Numbered from the stretch's first letter, positions 9,386 through 16,591 are shown. The stretch is DNA of 48,607 nucleotides from Rhodospirillales bacterium (GCA_028288725.1 JAQGIC010000011.1:1-48607), one strand, 5' to 3'. A program made the numbers and translations. The notes: a model not told the origin generated them from the sequence alone.

Positions 9386-10513
9386 TCAGAACAGGTGGCC
9401 GCTGCGCTTGGCCTTGGTCGCGAGATAGTTCCGGTTGTGGTTGTTCGACGGAAAGATGCTCGGCACGCGCTCGACGATCTCGATGTCGTGCTGGGCGAGG
9501 GCCGCGACTTTCTCCGGATTGTTGGTCATCAGGCGGACCTTGTCGAAACCCAGCTGACGCAGGATTTCGGCGGCCGGCTGATAGACCCGCTCGTCGGCGT
9601 CGAAGCCCAGTTGCAGATTGGCGTCGACCGTGTCGAAGCCGGTGTCCTGCAGCTTGTAGGCGCGCAGCTTGTTGACCAGGCCGATGCCGCGGCCTTCCTG
9701 GGCCAGATAGATCACGATGCCGCTGCCGGCCTCCGCTATCGCCTTGATGGCGCCGCGCAGCTGGTCGCCGCAGTCGCAGCGCAGGCTCCCCAGCAGGTCG
9801 CCGGTGAAACATTCCGAATGGATCCGCGCCAGCACCGGCTCGGGCCCCTTCGGATCGCCGATCAGGATCGCCAGATGGTCGGTGCCGCCATCGTCCGGCC
9901 GGAACGCCAGGATACGGGTATGCTCGGCATCGGCCAGCGGTACGCTGGCTTCGGCGACCTGGCGCAGCGTCCGGGCCAGCACGGTGCGATGGGCGAAGAC
10001 CTGTTCGAGGCCGACCTCGATGATCCCTTCGCGCCGGGCGATCAAAGCACCCTCGCGCGGGCCGATCGGGAAATAGGCGATCGCCGGCAGCAGCCGGGCG
10101 AGCTTGGCCAGCTCGATCGCGGCCGCGGCCAGGCTCTTCGGACCGACGCGGGTAACGCCGATGGGCTGGTCGGACACCTGGCGGACGACGGTCGGGTCGG
10201 CCAGTTCGCGCAGGAAGCCGGCGGACGCGTCGGCCGGCGGCAGCAGCTCGACGGCGCTGCGCCCCTCTTCGTCGGGCGTCAGGTCCAGCGCGATCGCGCG
10301 GCGCAGCGTCGTCGCCAGCACGGGCCGCGCCCGGGTGAGCGTGATCGCACGCGCCAGGCCGTCGTCGTCGATCGCCTCGGCGGCCTGGATCAGGGCCGCA
10401 TCCGTCCCGTCGCTCAGCAGCACGATATCGCCGCGGCGCAGATCCGCGATGGCACGGTTGACTTCGTGCGGCGGCAGCACCCGCTGTGTCTGATCCATTG
10501 CTTGCTTCAACAT
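9386..10513 (-). CDS. ribA: GTP cyclohydrolase II with degenerate RibB-like N-terminal domain
   Basis: The C-terminal half (from about residue 215) is an intact GTP cyclohydrolase II: zinc cysteines in HSECFTGD and RCDCG (about 235, 246, 248), catalytic QEGRGIGL, DERVY, and the ending YLATKAKRSGHLF. It converts GTP to 2,5-diamino-6-ribosylamino-pyrimidinone phosphate, formate and pyrophosphate. The first ~190 residues resemble the DHBP synthase (RibB) fold in the LARLLPA stretch near their end, but the acidic D-D-x-x-R-E-N-E motif and the T-x-H-T motif are absent, so the domain should be catalytically dead. Start is ATG 10513; ATG 10498 is an alternative. The gene follows the CDP-alcohol phosphotransferase gene by 32 bases and lies divergent from a RibD-type reductase gene. 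It may be the housekeeping riboflavin enzyme, a dedicated copy, or both. Confidence 0.92.
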   Translation of the reverse strand: MLKQAMDQTQRVLPPHEVNRAIADLRRGDIVLLSDGTDAALIQAAEAIDDDGLARAITLTRARPVLATTLRRAIALDLTPDEEGRSAVELLPPADASAGFLRELADPTVVRQVSDQPIGVTRVGPKSLAAAAIELAKLARLLPAIAYFPIGPREGALIARREGIIEVGLEQVFAHRTVLARTLRQVAEASVPLADAEHTRILAFRPDDGGTDHLAILIGDPKGPEPVLARIHSECFTGDLLGSLRCDCGDQLRGAIKAIAEAGSGIVIYLAQEGRGIGLVNKLRAYKLQDTGFDTVDANLQLGFDADERVYQPAAEILRQLGFDKVRLMTNNPEKVAALAQHDIEIVERVPSIFPSNNHNRNYLATKAKRSGHLF

Positions 10514-10545
10514 CTAGAGCCGACCCGATATCGCTGTGGCGGCCA

Positions 10546-11304
10546 TCATACACCGCCCCTGTCGGGGAGATATGGTGCCGCGGACGATTCCGCCATGCCC
10601 CTGTCGCGCATGAGCCCCAACACGTCCCGGCCGAACGACCAGACCAGCAGGGCCAGCGACACGGCCGCGATCGCCGTCGGCCAGGGCGGTCCCAGGATCG
10701 GCAGCAGGGCCGCCAGCAGGCCGGCGATCTGCAGCACGCAGACCAGCTTGCGCGCGAAACTGGGCGGCACCGGCCGGCGGAGCCAAGGCCAGGCCCAGCC
10801 GGCGGCGACATAAACATAGCGCATGGCCCCGCTCGCCAGGACCCACGCGCCGACCCGACCCTCGGCGGCGACCAGCGCGCTCAACATCAGCACGGTCAGC
10901 GCATCGGTCTCCAGGTCGAAACGCGCGCCGAACGCGCCGGCCGTGCCGGTCCGGCGCGCGACCGGGCCGTCGATGCCGTCCAGACCGAGCGCCGCGATGC
11001 CCAGGATCAGCGGCAGCCAGGGGCGGCGCTCGGGCGTCAGCAGGCAGGGGATCATCAAAGCGACCAGCAGACCCCGCACCAGCGTGATGTGGCTGGCCCA
11101 GCCGAAGCCGGCCAATTCGGCGCGAACCGCCGCGCGATAGACGACCGTCGCATAGAGCGCCCAGCCGACGAGCGCGGCCACCGCACCGGCGCGCTCGCCC
11201 AGGGCGAGCAGTGCCGTGGCGCCGCCCACGCTCGCAATCGCGACCGACCAGCATATTTCCATGCGCAGCGGGGAATGTTTTACATGCTCACGGGGTTGTG
11301 ACAT
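10546..11304 (-). CDS. CDP-alcohol phosphatidyltransferase family membrane protein
   Basis: About 252 residues from ATG 11304 (ATG at 11262 also possible; neither has a strong ribosome site). The family motif D-G-x2-A-R-x8-G-x3-D-x3-D is fully present: DGPVARR, then G-A-R-F-D-L-E-T-D. These acidic residues bind two metal ions and transfer a phospho-group from a CDP-alcohol to an acceptor alcohol. Several hydrophobic segments (WSVAIASVGGATALLALG; LPLILGIAALGLDG; VLQIAGLLAALLPILG) place it in the inner membrane. Its position just upstream of ribA and head-to-head with a reductase/pterin-like operon is unusual for phospholipid synthesis. The actual alcohol substrate is unknown. Confidence 0.85.
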   Translation of the reverse strand: MSQPREHVKHSPLRMEICWSVAIASVGGATALLALGERAGAVAALVGWALYATVVYRAAVRAELAGFGWASHITLVRGLLVALMIPCLLTPERRPWLPLILGIAALGLDGIDGPVARRTGTAGAFGARFDLETDALTVLMLSALVAAEGRVGAWVLASGAMRYVYVAAGWAWPWLRRPVPPSFARKLVCVLQIAGLLAALLPILGPPWPTAIAAVSLALLVWSFGRDVLGLMRDRGMAESSAAPYLPDRGGV

Positions 11305-11399
11305 TGGCGGGAGACTCAGGGCTGGATAAGCTCGGAACCAAGGACCGGCCGGCACCCGCCGGCATTCCCGTCCCGTAGGCCAAGGAATATCATAGAGCG
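11305..11399. promoter_or_regulatory. Divergent control region of the pteridine-like cluster
   Basis: These 95 bases separate the minus-strand CDP-alcohol transferase/ribA pair from the plus-strand reductase operon and must hold both promoters if each arm is a unit. Two GCCGGC hexamers (11348-11353, 11358-11363) are spaced by four bases. An AAGGA lies about 12 bases before the GTG at 11400, a rather long spacing. I see no FMN riboswitch-like conserved leader and no clear -35/-10 pair. Confidence 0.35.
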
Positions 11400-12251
11400 G
11401 TGCGCGCCCCGATCTACCTCGACGAAGCCGGTGCCTGGGAGGCGATCTGCGCCGCCCGCAGGATCGGCGCGCCCGAGCCCGGCCGCCGGCTGCGGCTCGA
11501 GATCGGCGAGAGCTGGCTGTGGATCGATGCCGACGGCGGCTGGTCGATCGACCCGATGCCGCCGGCACCGATCTGCCTGCTGCTTGATCTCTATCTGCCG
11601 CTGGCGCTCCAGGACGGCCCATCCTTCACCATCGCCCATCTGGGACAGAGCCTGGATGGCCGGATCGCGGCGGCGAACGGCGCCTCCCGCTGGGTCACCG
11701 GGCCGGAGGACCTGCTGCATAATCACCGCATGCGGGCGCTGGCCGACGCGATCCTGGTCGGTGCCGACACGGTGCGGCTCGACGATCCGCAGCTGACCGT
11801 GCGGCGCTGTCCCGGCGACAATCCCGTCCGCGTCGTGCTCGATCCGATGCTGGGCCTGGGCTCGGACTATGCCCTGTTCCGCGACCAGGCCGCCGAAACC
11901 CTGGTCATTACCGCCGGCGATCGAGCACCGCCGACGCATCTGGGCCAGGCCGAGGTCGTGAGCGTGCCGCGCACCGAGGACGGCGCGCTCGACTGCCGGG
12001 CGATCGTCGAACTGCTCCGCCGGCGCGGTCTCGGCTGGCTCTTCGTCGAAGGCGGCGGCGTCACCGTCTCGCGCTTTCTGGCGCAGGGCGTGCTCGACCG
12101 GCTGCAATTGACCATCGCCCCGCTGATCATCGGTTCGGGGCGCCCCGGCATCCAGCTGCCGGAAATCCAGACTCTGGCCCAGGGCCTGCGCCCGCGCCTG
12201 CGTCGGTTCGCGCTGGGCGGCGACATGCTGTTCGAGTGCGATTTCTCTTGA
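11400..12251 (+). CDS. RibD C-terminal-type reductase
   Basis: A 283-residue protein from GTG 11400. From about residue 75 it shows the RibD_C (dihydrofolate-reductase-like) domain: FTIAHLGQSLDGRIA, SRWVTGPEDLLHNHRMRALADAILVGADTVRLDDPQLTVR, and the NADPH-binding LFVEGGGVTVSRF. In riboflavin synthesis this domain reduces the ribosyl side chain of the GTP cyclohydrolase II product. The N-terminal 70 residues are not the usual deaminase: the H-A-E and P-C-x-x-C zinc motifs are missing. So it is a stand-alone reductase with a novel N-terminal extension. It starts a four-gene plus-strand operon and lies head-to-head with the ribA arm, suggesting that it acts on a pyrimidine made from GTP. Confidence 0.9.
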   Translation: MRAPIYLDEAGAWEAICAARRIGAPEPGRRLRLEIGESWLWIDADGGWSIDPMPPAPICLLLDLYLPLALQDGPSFTIAHLGQSLDGRIAAANGASRWVTGPEDLLHNHRMRALADAILVGADTVRLDDPQLTVRRCPGDNPVRVVLDPMLGLGSDYALFRDQAAETLVITAGDRAPPTHLGQAEVVSVPRTEDGALDCRAIVELLRRRGLGWLFVEGGGVTVSRFLAQGVLDRLQLTIAPLIIGSGRPGIQLPEIQTLAQGLRPRLRRFALGGDMLFECDFS

Positions 12252-12259
12252 GCAGCCAT

Positions 12260-13234
12260 ATGGGGACCCCGGCGAACGCGTTCTGGGTCGTCGAGCCCGG
12301 CCGGGGTGAAATCCGCCCGGTGCCGCTGGGCGTGCTCGGCCCGGACCGGCTGCGCGTCCGCATGCTGGCGAGCGGCATCAGCCTGGGTACCGAGACGCTG
12401 GTGTTCCGCGGCCAGGTGCCGGCGAGCCAACATCAGGCGATGCGCTGCCCGTTTCAGGACGGCGATTTCCCCGGTCCGGTCAAATACGGCTACAGCGCCG
12501 TCGGCCTGGTCGAGGCCGGCCCGGACGGTTGGGCGGGCCGCCGCATCTTCTGCCTGCATCCGCATCAGGATCGGTTCGATCTACCGGTCGCGGCGGCGGT
12601 GGTGCTGCCGGAGGCGGTGCCGACCCGGCGCGCCGTGCTGGCGGCCAATCTGGAAACGGCGCTCAACGGCCTGTGGGACGCGGGGGCCATGGCCGGCGAC
12701 CGGATCGCCATCGTCGGCGCCGGCGTGGTCGGCGGGCTGGTCGCCTCGCTGGCGGCCCGCCTGCCGGGAACCCGGGTCACGCTGGTCGACCGCGATCCGG
12801 CGCGGGCCGATCTGGCCCTGGCGCTCGGCTGCGACTTCGCGACACCGGAGCTGGCGCCCGGCGATCAAGATCTCGTGATCCATGCCAGCGGCGCGCCCGA
12901 GGGCCTGGCGCTGGCGCTGGGCCTGGGCGGGTTCGAGGCCACCGTACTCGACATGAGCTGGTATGGCGACCGCCCGGTATCGCTGCCGCTCGGCGAGGCT
13001 TTCCATGCCAGGCGCCTGACCATCCGCGCGTCCCAGGTCGGGGCGGTGGCGCCGGCGCAGCGGCCGCGCTGGACCCATCACCGGCGCCTGACGCTGACAC
13101 TCGATCTGCTGGCCGATCCGGTCTATGACCGGTTCATCGACGGCGAAACCGCCTTCGCCGATCTGCCCCGGACCATGGCCCGGCTGGCCGAGGATCCCGC
13201 CGGCGCGCTCTGCCGGCTCGTGCTTTACCCCTGA
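12260..13234 (+). CDS. Zinc-less MDR-family oxidoreductase
   Basis: About 324 residues from ATG 12260; GTG 12236 or TTG 12248 (overlapping the previous stop) are alternative starts. It is a medium-chain dehydrogenase/reductase with a GroES-like N-terminal half (SGISLGTETLVFRGQVP, FPGPVKYGYSAVG) and a Rossmann half (IAIVGAGVVGG, then LVDRDPARADLA). The N-terminal half lacks the Cys/His ligands of zinc alcohol dehydrogenases. The SGIS-x-GTE signature is that of the MDR branch that includes bacteriochlorophyllide-type dehydrogenases. It probably oxidises or reduces a hydroxyl or ketone on the product of the neighbouring enzymes; the substrate is unknown. Confidence 0.85.
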   Translation: MGTPANAFWVVEPGRGEIRPVPLGVLGPDRLRVRMLASGISLGTETLVFRGQVPASQHQAMRCPFQDGDFPGPVKYGYSAVGLVEAGPDGWAGRRIFCLHPHQDRFDLPVAAAVVLPEAVPTRRAVLAANLETALNGLWDAGAMAGDRIAIVGAGVVGGLVASLAARLPGTRVTLVDRDPARADLALALGCDFATPELAPGDQDLVIHASGAPEGLALALGLGGFEATVLDMSWYGDRPVSLPLGEAFHARRLTIRASQVGAVAPAQRPRWTHHRRLTLTLDLLADPVYDRFIDGETAFADLPRTMARLAEDPAGALCRLVLYP

Positions 13235-13252
13235 AACCGGACCCGTAGCGCC

Positions 13253-13654
13253 ATGTACACCGTTACCGTCAGCGACCATGTCATGATCGCCCACAGCTTC
13301 CAGGGCGCCGTGTTCGGCCCGGCGCAGCGCCTGCACGGGGCGACCTATACCGTCGAGGCGACGTTCCGCCGCCGCGAGCTCGACCAGGACGGCATCATCT
13401 GCGACATCGGCCGGGCGCTCGATGTGTTGAAGGACGTGCTGGCGCCGCTCGCCTTCGCCAATCTGGACGAGCTGCCGGAATTCGCCGGCAAGAACACGAC
13501 GACCGAATTCCTGGCCGGCGTGCTGCATGCGCGCCTCAAGGCGAAGGTCGCCACCGGCGCGCTGGGGCCCGGTACGGCCGGAACGCTCGACTCCCTTCAG
13601 GTCGTGCTCAGGGAATCGCCGGTCGCCTGGGCCGGGTTCGATGCTCCGCTCTGA
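13253..13654 (+). CDS. 6-pyruvoyl-tetrahydropterin synthase/QueD-fold protein without catalytic residues
   Basis: A 133-residue T-fold protein of the PTPS/QueD family length. Alignable landmarks: IAHSF (His14, the first zinc ligand), RLHGATY (His28, the second), DIGRALDVLK, GKNTTTEFLA and a C-terminal RESPVAWA with the pterin-anchoring Glu. But the third zinc ligand of the usual H-G-H is Ala30, the catalytic Cys four residues before His28 is Ala24, and the Asp-His pair of the catalytic triad is replaced (LAFANLDE in place of L-D-H-x-x-L-N). It therefore cannot work as a classic PTPS or QueD; it may bind a pterin or pyrimidine or catalyse different chemistry. Its stop overlaps the next gene's ATG (TGATG). 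Confidence 0.85.
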   Translation: MYTVTVSDHVMIAHSFQGAVFGPAQRLHGATYTVEATFRRRELDQDGIICDIGRALDVLKDVLAPLAFANLDELPEFAGKNTTTEFLAGVLHARLKAKVATGALGPGTAGTLDSLQVVLRESPVAWAGFDAPL

Positions 13655-14718
13655 TGGGCGAGCCCATCACCTTCATCGTGCCGGGGCCGATCGAACAGAT
13701 CACCGGCGGCTATCTCTACGATCGGCGCGTCATCGAGGGGCTGCGCGCCGAGGGGCGTCCGGTCGGGCTGCTGGAGCTGATGGGGCAATTCCCCGATGCC
13801 GACTGGACCGCGAAGGCGAGCGCGGCATCCTGCCTGGCCGCCATGGGCGATGGTGCCGCGGTGTGCATCGACGGGCTGGCGCTGCCGGCGTTCGAGGACG
13901 CGCTGCCGGCGGCGGCCCGCCGGCTGGATATCCTGGTGCTGGTCCATCATGTCCTGGCGCTCGAAACCGGCCTCGCCCCCGACGTGGCGGCGCGCTACGC
14001 GGCGCTGGAGCGCAAATTGCTGCCGCTCTGCCGCGGCATCCTGTGTCCCAGCCCGCGCAGTGCCGCCGACGTCGCGGCCTATGGCGTGCCCGCGGACCGC
14101 ATCATCGTGGTACCGCCGGGGACCGACCGGGTGATCGATGTCGCCGCGCCGACCGAACGGGCCGGCCCGGTACGGCTGCTGACGGTGGCGACCCTGACCC
14201 CGCGCAAGGGCCATCGTCTGCTGATCGAGGCCCTGGCGGCGCTCGGGCGCAGCGATTGGCACCTGACCGCGATCGGCAGCCTGGAGCGCGATGACGAAAC
14301 CGTCGCGGCCGTCCGCGCGCTCGTCGCCGGGCACGGGCTGGAAAACCAGGTCGAGTTGGCCGGCGAATGGCCGCCGGAGCGCCTGTCGACCGCCTATCGC
14401 GCCGCCGATCTGTTCGTGCTGCCGTCCTATTACGAAGGCTATGGCATGGCCTATGCCGAAGCGATGGCCCATGGGCTGCCCATCATCGGCACCGATGCGG
14501 GCGCCATCCCCGAGACCGTGCCGGCCTCGGCCGGGATCCTGGTGCCGGCCGGCGACCGCGCGGCGCTGAGTTCGGCGCTCGAGCGGATGATCGGTGATCC
14601 AGCGCTCCGCCAGGCCTATGCAGCGGGCGCCCGCGCGGCAGCGGCCGGCCTGGCCGATTGGACCCAGACCGCCCATGCTTGGGGCCGGGCGTTCGACGCC
14701 ATTGCCCGGCGCCGCTAA
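13654..14718 (+). CDS. GT4-family glycosyltransferase
   Basis: A 354-residue GT-B-fold glycosyltransferase. The C-terminal nucleotide-sugar domain shows LLTVATLTPRKGH, SYYEGYGMAYAEAMAHGLPIIGT (the E-x7-E-type donor-binding motif) and GAIPETVPASAGILVPAGD. No membrane anchor or signal peptide is seen, so it acts in the cytoplasm or at the membrane face. It is translationally coupled to the pterin-synthase-like gene and ends the plus-strand operon. In this context a plausible role is glycosylation of the pteridine- or pyrimidine-like product, as in pterin glycosides of other bacteria, but a role in polysaccharide synthesis is not excluded. Confidence 0.9.
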   Translation: MGEPITFIVPGPIEQITGGYLYDRRVIEGLRAEGRPVGLLELMGQFPDADWTAKASAASCLAAMGDGAAVCIDGLALPAFEDALPAAARRLDILVLVHHVLALETGLAPDVAARYAALERKLLPLCRGILCPSPRSAADVAAYGVPADRIIVVPPGTDRVIDVAAPTERAGPVRLLTVATLTPRKGHRLLIEALAALGRSDWHLTAIGSLERDDETVAAVRALVAGHGLENQVELAGEWPPERLSTAYRAADLFVLPSYYEGYGMAYAEAMAHGLPIIGTDAGAIPETVPASAGILVPAGDRAALSSALERMIGDPALRQAYAAGARAAAAGLADWTQTAHAWGRAFDAIARRR

Positions 14719-14739
14719 CGATCTGAACATGCGGATGGA

Positions 14740-14768
14740 TTGCGCCAGGACGGGGTCGTCCCTATGCT
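14740..14768 (+). promoter_or_regulatory. Sigma70-type promoter with dyad in spacer, for the response-regulator gene
   Basis: TTGCGC (14740-14745) and TATGCT (14763-14768) are separated by exactly 17 bases, 52 bases before the ATG at 14820. The spacer contains the dyad GGACG-GGGT-CGTCC (14748-14761), a possible operator lying between the -35 and -10 boxes. The preceding gene stops at 14718, so this is a likely new transcription start. Confidence 0.5.
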
Positions 14769-14781
14769 CCGGACGAAGCCG

Positions 14782-14799
14782 CCGGTCCGGGCGGACCGG
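14782..14799 (+). repeat. Leader hairpin before the response-regulator gene
   Basis: CCGGTCCG (14782-14789) and CGGACCGG (14792-14799) are perfect 8-base arms with a 2-base loop, placed between the predicted -10 box and the AAAGGAAGG ribosome site. It could be an RNA stem or a second dyad for a DNA-binding protein. Confidence 0.4.
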
Positions 14800-14819
14800 T
14801 CGGCGATCAAAGGAAGGCC

Positions 14820-15509
14820 ATGACGGCACCGAAAAAGATCCTGCTGGTCGATGACGATCAGGCGCTCCGCGAGGCTCTGGCGGAGCAACTGCGCCTGCAT
14901 GAGGAATTCCTGGTCGAATTGGCCGATACGGCCGCCGCGGCGCTGGAAATCGCCAAGCACCGTTATTTCGATATTCTCGTGCTCGACGTCGGCTTGCCCG
15001 ACATGGACGGGCGCGACCTGTGCCGGCTGATGCGCCGCAACGGCGTGCGCGCGCCGATCGTCATGTTGACCGGGGCCGACAGCGAGGCCGATACGATCCT
15101 GGGTCTCGACGCCGGCGCCAATGACTACGTGACCAAGCCGTTCCGTCTGGGCGTGCTGCTCGCCCGCCTGCGGGCCCAGCTGCGCCAGCATGAGCAAAGC
15201 GAAGATGCAATCTTTACGATCGGCCCCTATAGCTTTCGCCCCAGCGCCAAACTTCTGGTTACGGAAGGGGGTAAGAAAAAGGTTCGGCTAACCGAGAAGG
15301 AAACCGCTATCCTCAAATACCTTCTGAGGGCCGGTGACCGACCGACCGGCCGTGAACTGCTGCTTAACGAGGTTTGGGGCTATAACGCGGCCGTGACCAC
15401 GCATACATTGGAAACGCACGTCTACCGTCTGCGGCAGAAGATCGAGATCGATCCATCCAAGGCAGAACTTTTGATTACGGAACCGGGTGGCTACCGTCTA
15501 GTGCCGTAG
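14820..15509 (+). CDS. OmpR/PhoB-family response regulator
   Basis: A 229-residue two-domain regulator. The receiver domain has the acidic pocket VDDD (11-13), the phospho-acceptor Asp56 in LVLDVGLPDMDG, the switch Thr in MLTGAD and the conserved Lys in VTKPFR. The C-terminal winged helix contains RLTEKETAILKYL, VWGYNAAVTTHTLETHVYRLRQKI and the ending GYRLVP. No histidine kinase is in the window, so it is an orphan here. A 38-base gap separates it from the MBL-fold gene, which reads in the same direction and is likely co-transcribed. Its own promoter carries dyad sequences that could be autoregulatory. Confidence 0.95.
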   Translation: MTAPKKILLVDDDQALREALAEQLRLHEEFLVELADTAAAALEIAKHRYFDILVLDVGLPDMDGRDLCRLMRRNGVRAPIVMLTGADSEADTILGLDAGANDYVTKPFRLGVLLARLRAQLRQHEQSEDAIFTIGPYSFRPSAKLLVTEGGKKKVRLTEKETAILKYLLRAGDRPTGRELLLNEVWGYNAAVTTHTLETHVYRLRQKIEIDPSKAELLITEPGGYRLVP

Positions 15510-15547
15510 AGCGGGCCGCAAGGCCGACAGGATTGGCAAGCTGAGGC

Positions 15548-16417
15548 ATGAGCGCAGTGAGCGAACATAACGGCCCGACCGGCTCGGCCCCAGGGCCATT
15601 CACTTGTACATTTTGGGGCGTGCGCGGCAGTATCGCCTCGCCAGGACCGGAGACTATCCGATATGGCGGCAATACGCCCTGTCTGGAGGTCATCTGCGGC
15701 GCCCATCGCCTGATCCTCGATGCCGGCAGCGGTATCAGGGCGCTGGGATATTCGCTCGAGAAAGAGACCGGGCCGCTCGAATTCGACATCTTCCTGACCC
15801 ACACCCATCTCGACCATATCGTCGGCATTCCGTTCTTCGCGCCGGCCTTCAGCCCCGCGAACAAGCTCCGGTTCTTTGCCGGTCACCTGGCGCCGGAGCG
15901 CAATGTCGAAGAGGTCGTCAACACGATGATGACCGATCCGCTGTTTCCGATCCCGGTCAAGTCGCTGGGCTCGGACAAGACCTTCACCGATTTCTTCGCC
16001 GGCGAGACGCTGCATCCGCATCCCGAGATCACCGTCCGCACGACGCCGCTCAATCATCCGAACAACGCGACCGGCTATCGGATCGAATTCGGCGGCCGCA
16101 CCTTGTGCTACATCACCGACACCGAGCATTTCCCCGACCGGCTGGACGAAAAGATCGTGGCCCTGATCGAGGGCGCCGACTATGTCATCTATGACGCCAT
16201 GTTCACCGACGAGGAATATGCCAGCAAAGTCGGCTGGGGCCATTCGACCTGGCAGGAAGGCATCAAGCTGGTCGAAGCGGCCGGCGCCAAGACGCTGATC
16301 CTGTTTCATCATGCGCCGCGCCGGAGCGACGATGAGATGGATGTCATCGCCCGCGCCGCAGACGCGCGGCGCCCCGGCACGCTGGCCGCGCGCGAAGGCA
16401 TGGTCCTGACGCTTTAG
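15548..16417 (+). CDS. MBL-fold metallohydrolase (cyclic-phosphodiesterase-like)
   Basis: A 289-residue metallo-beta-lactamase-fold protein. The dinuclear metal motif is THTHLDHI (His85, His87, Asp89, His90); further ligands are probably in LNHPNNATGYR, the Asp of YITDTEH, and LFHHAP. The N-terminal GVRGSIASPGPETIRYGGNTPCLEV and LDAGSGIRALG belong to the branch related to PhnP and tRNase Z, which hydrolyse phosphodiesters. No signal peptide. The family often sits beside a response regulator in alphaproteobacteria, suggesting a role in nucleotide-signal turnover; the substrate is unknown. Confidence 0.9.
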   Translation: MSAVSEHNGPTGSAPGPFTCTFWGVRGSIASPGPETIRYGGNTPCLEVICGAHRLILDAGSGIRALGYSLEKETGPLEFDIFLTHTHLDHIVGIPFFAPAFSPANKLRFFAGHLAPERNVEEVVNTMMTDPLFPIPVKSLGSDKTFTDFFAGETLHPHPEITVRTTPLNHPNNATGYRIEFGGRTLCYITDTEHFPDRLDEKIVALIEGADYVIYDAMFTDEEYASKVGWGHSTWQEGIKLVEAAGAKTLILFHHAPRRSDDEMDVIARAADARRPGTLAAREGMVLTL

Positions 16418-16459
16418 GCGGGGGCACTTGCGGCGGCGGAGATAGCCACCAAGACAGCA

Positions 16460-16591
16460 TTGCTCTGGAAGACCCCGGTGGCCGTTGCGTCGGTGAGCGG
16501 AATCTTCGTGGCTGCGGCGTGGTTCGCCGCCGATCCGCCGGGCCTTCGGAAACTTCGCCGCGACAGTCGCCAAAAGCCTCCCGAGGGCTAG
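16460..16591 (+). CDS. Possible small membrane protein
   Basis: Weak candidate. The reading frame of the MBL gene stays open after its TAG stop and runs to a second TAG at 16589-16591. From TTG 16460 it encodes 44 residues with one hydrophobic helix (TPVAVASVSGIFVAAAWF) and a basic tail (LRKLRRDSRQK). There is no ATG and no clear ribosome site. Its TAG is the left border of repeat copy 1. It may instead be the remnant of a longer C-terminus or chance. Confidence 0.2.
   Translation: MLWKTPVAVASVSGIFVAAAWFAADPPGLRKLRRDSRQKPPEG

Noticed and set aside
13253-13654. Annotation as ordinary 6-carboxytetrahydropterin synthase (QueD)
   Set aside because: The catalytic Cys, one zinc His and the Asp-His pair are missing, so the activity should not be assigned.
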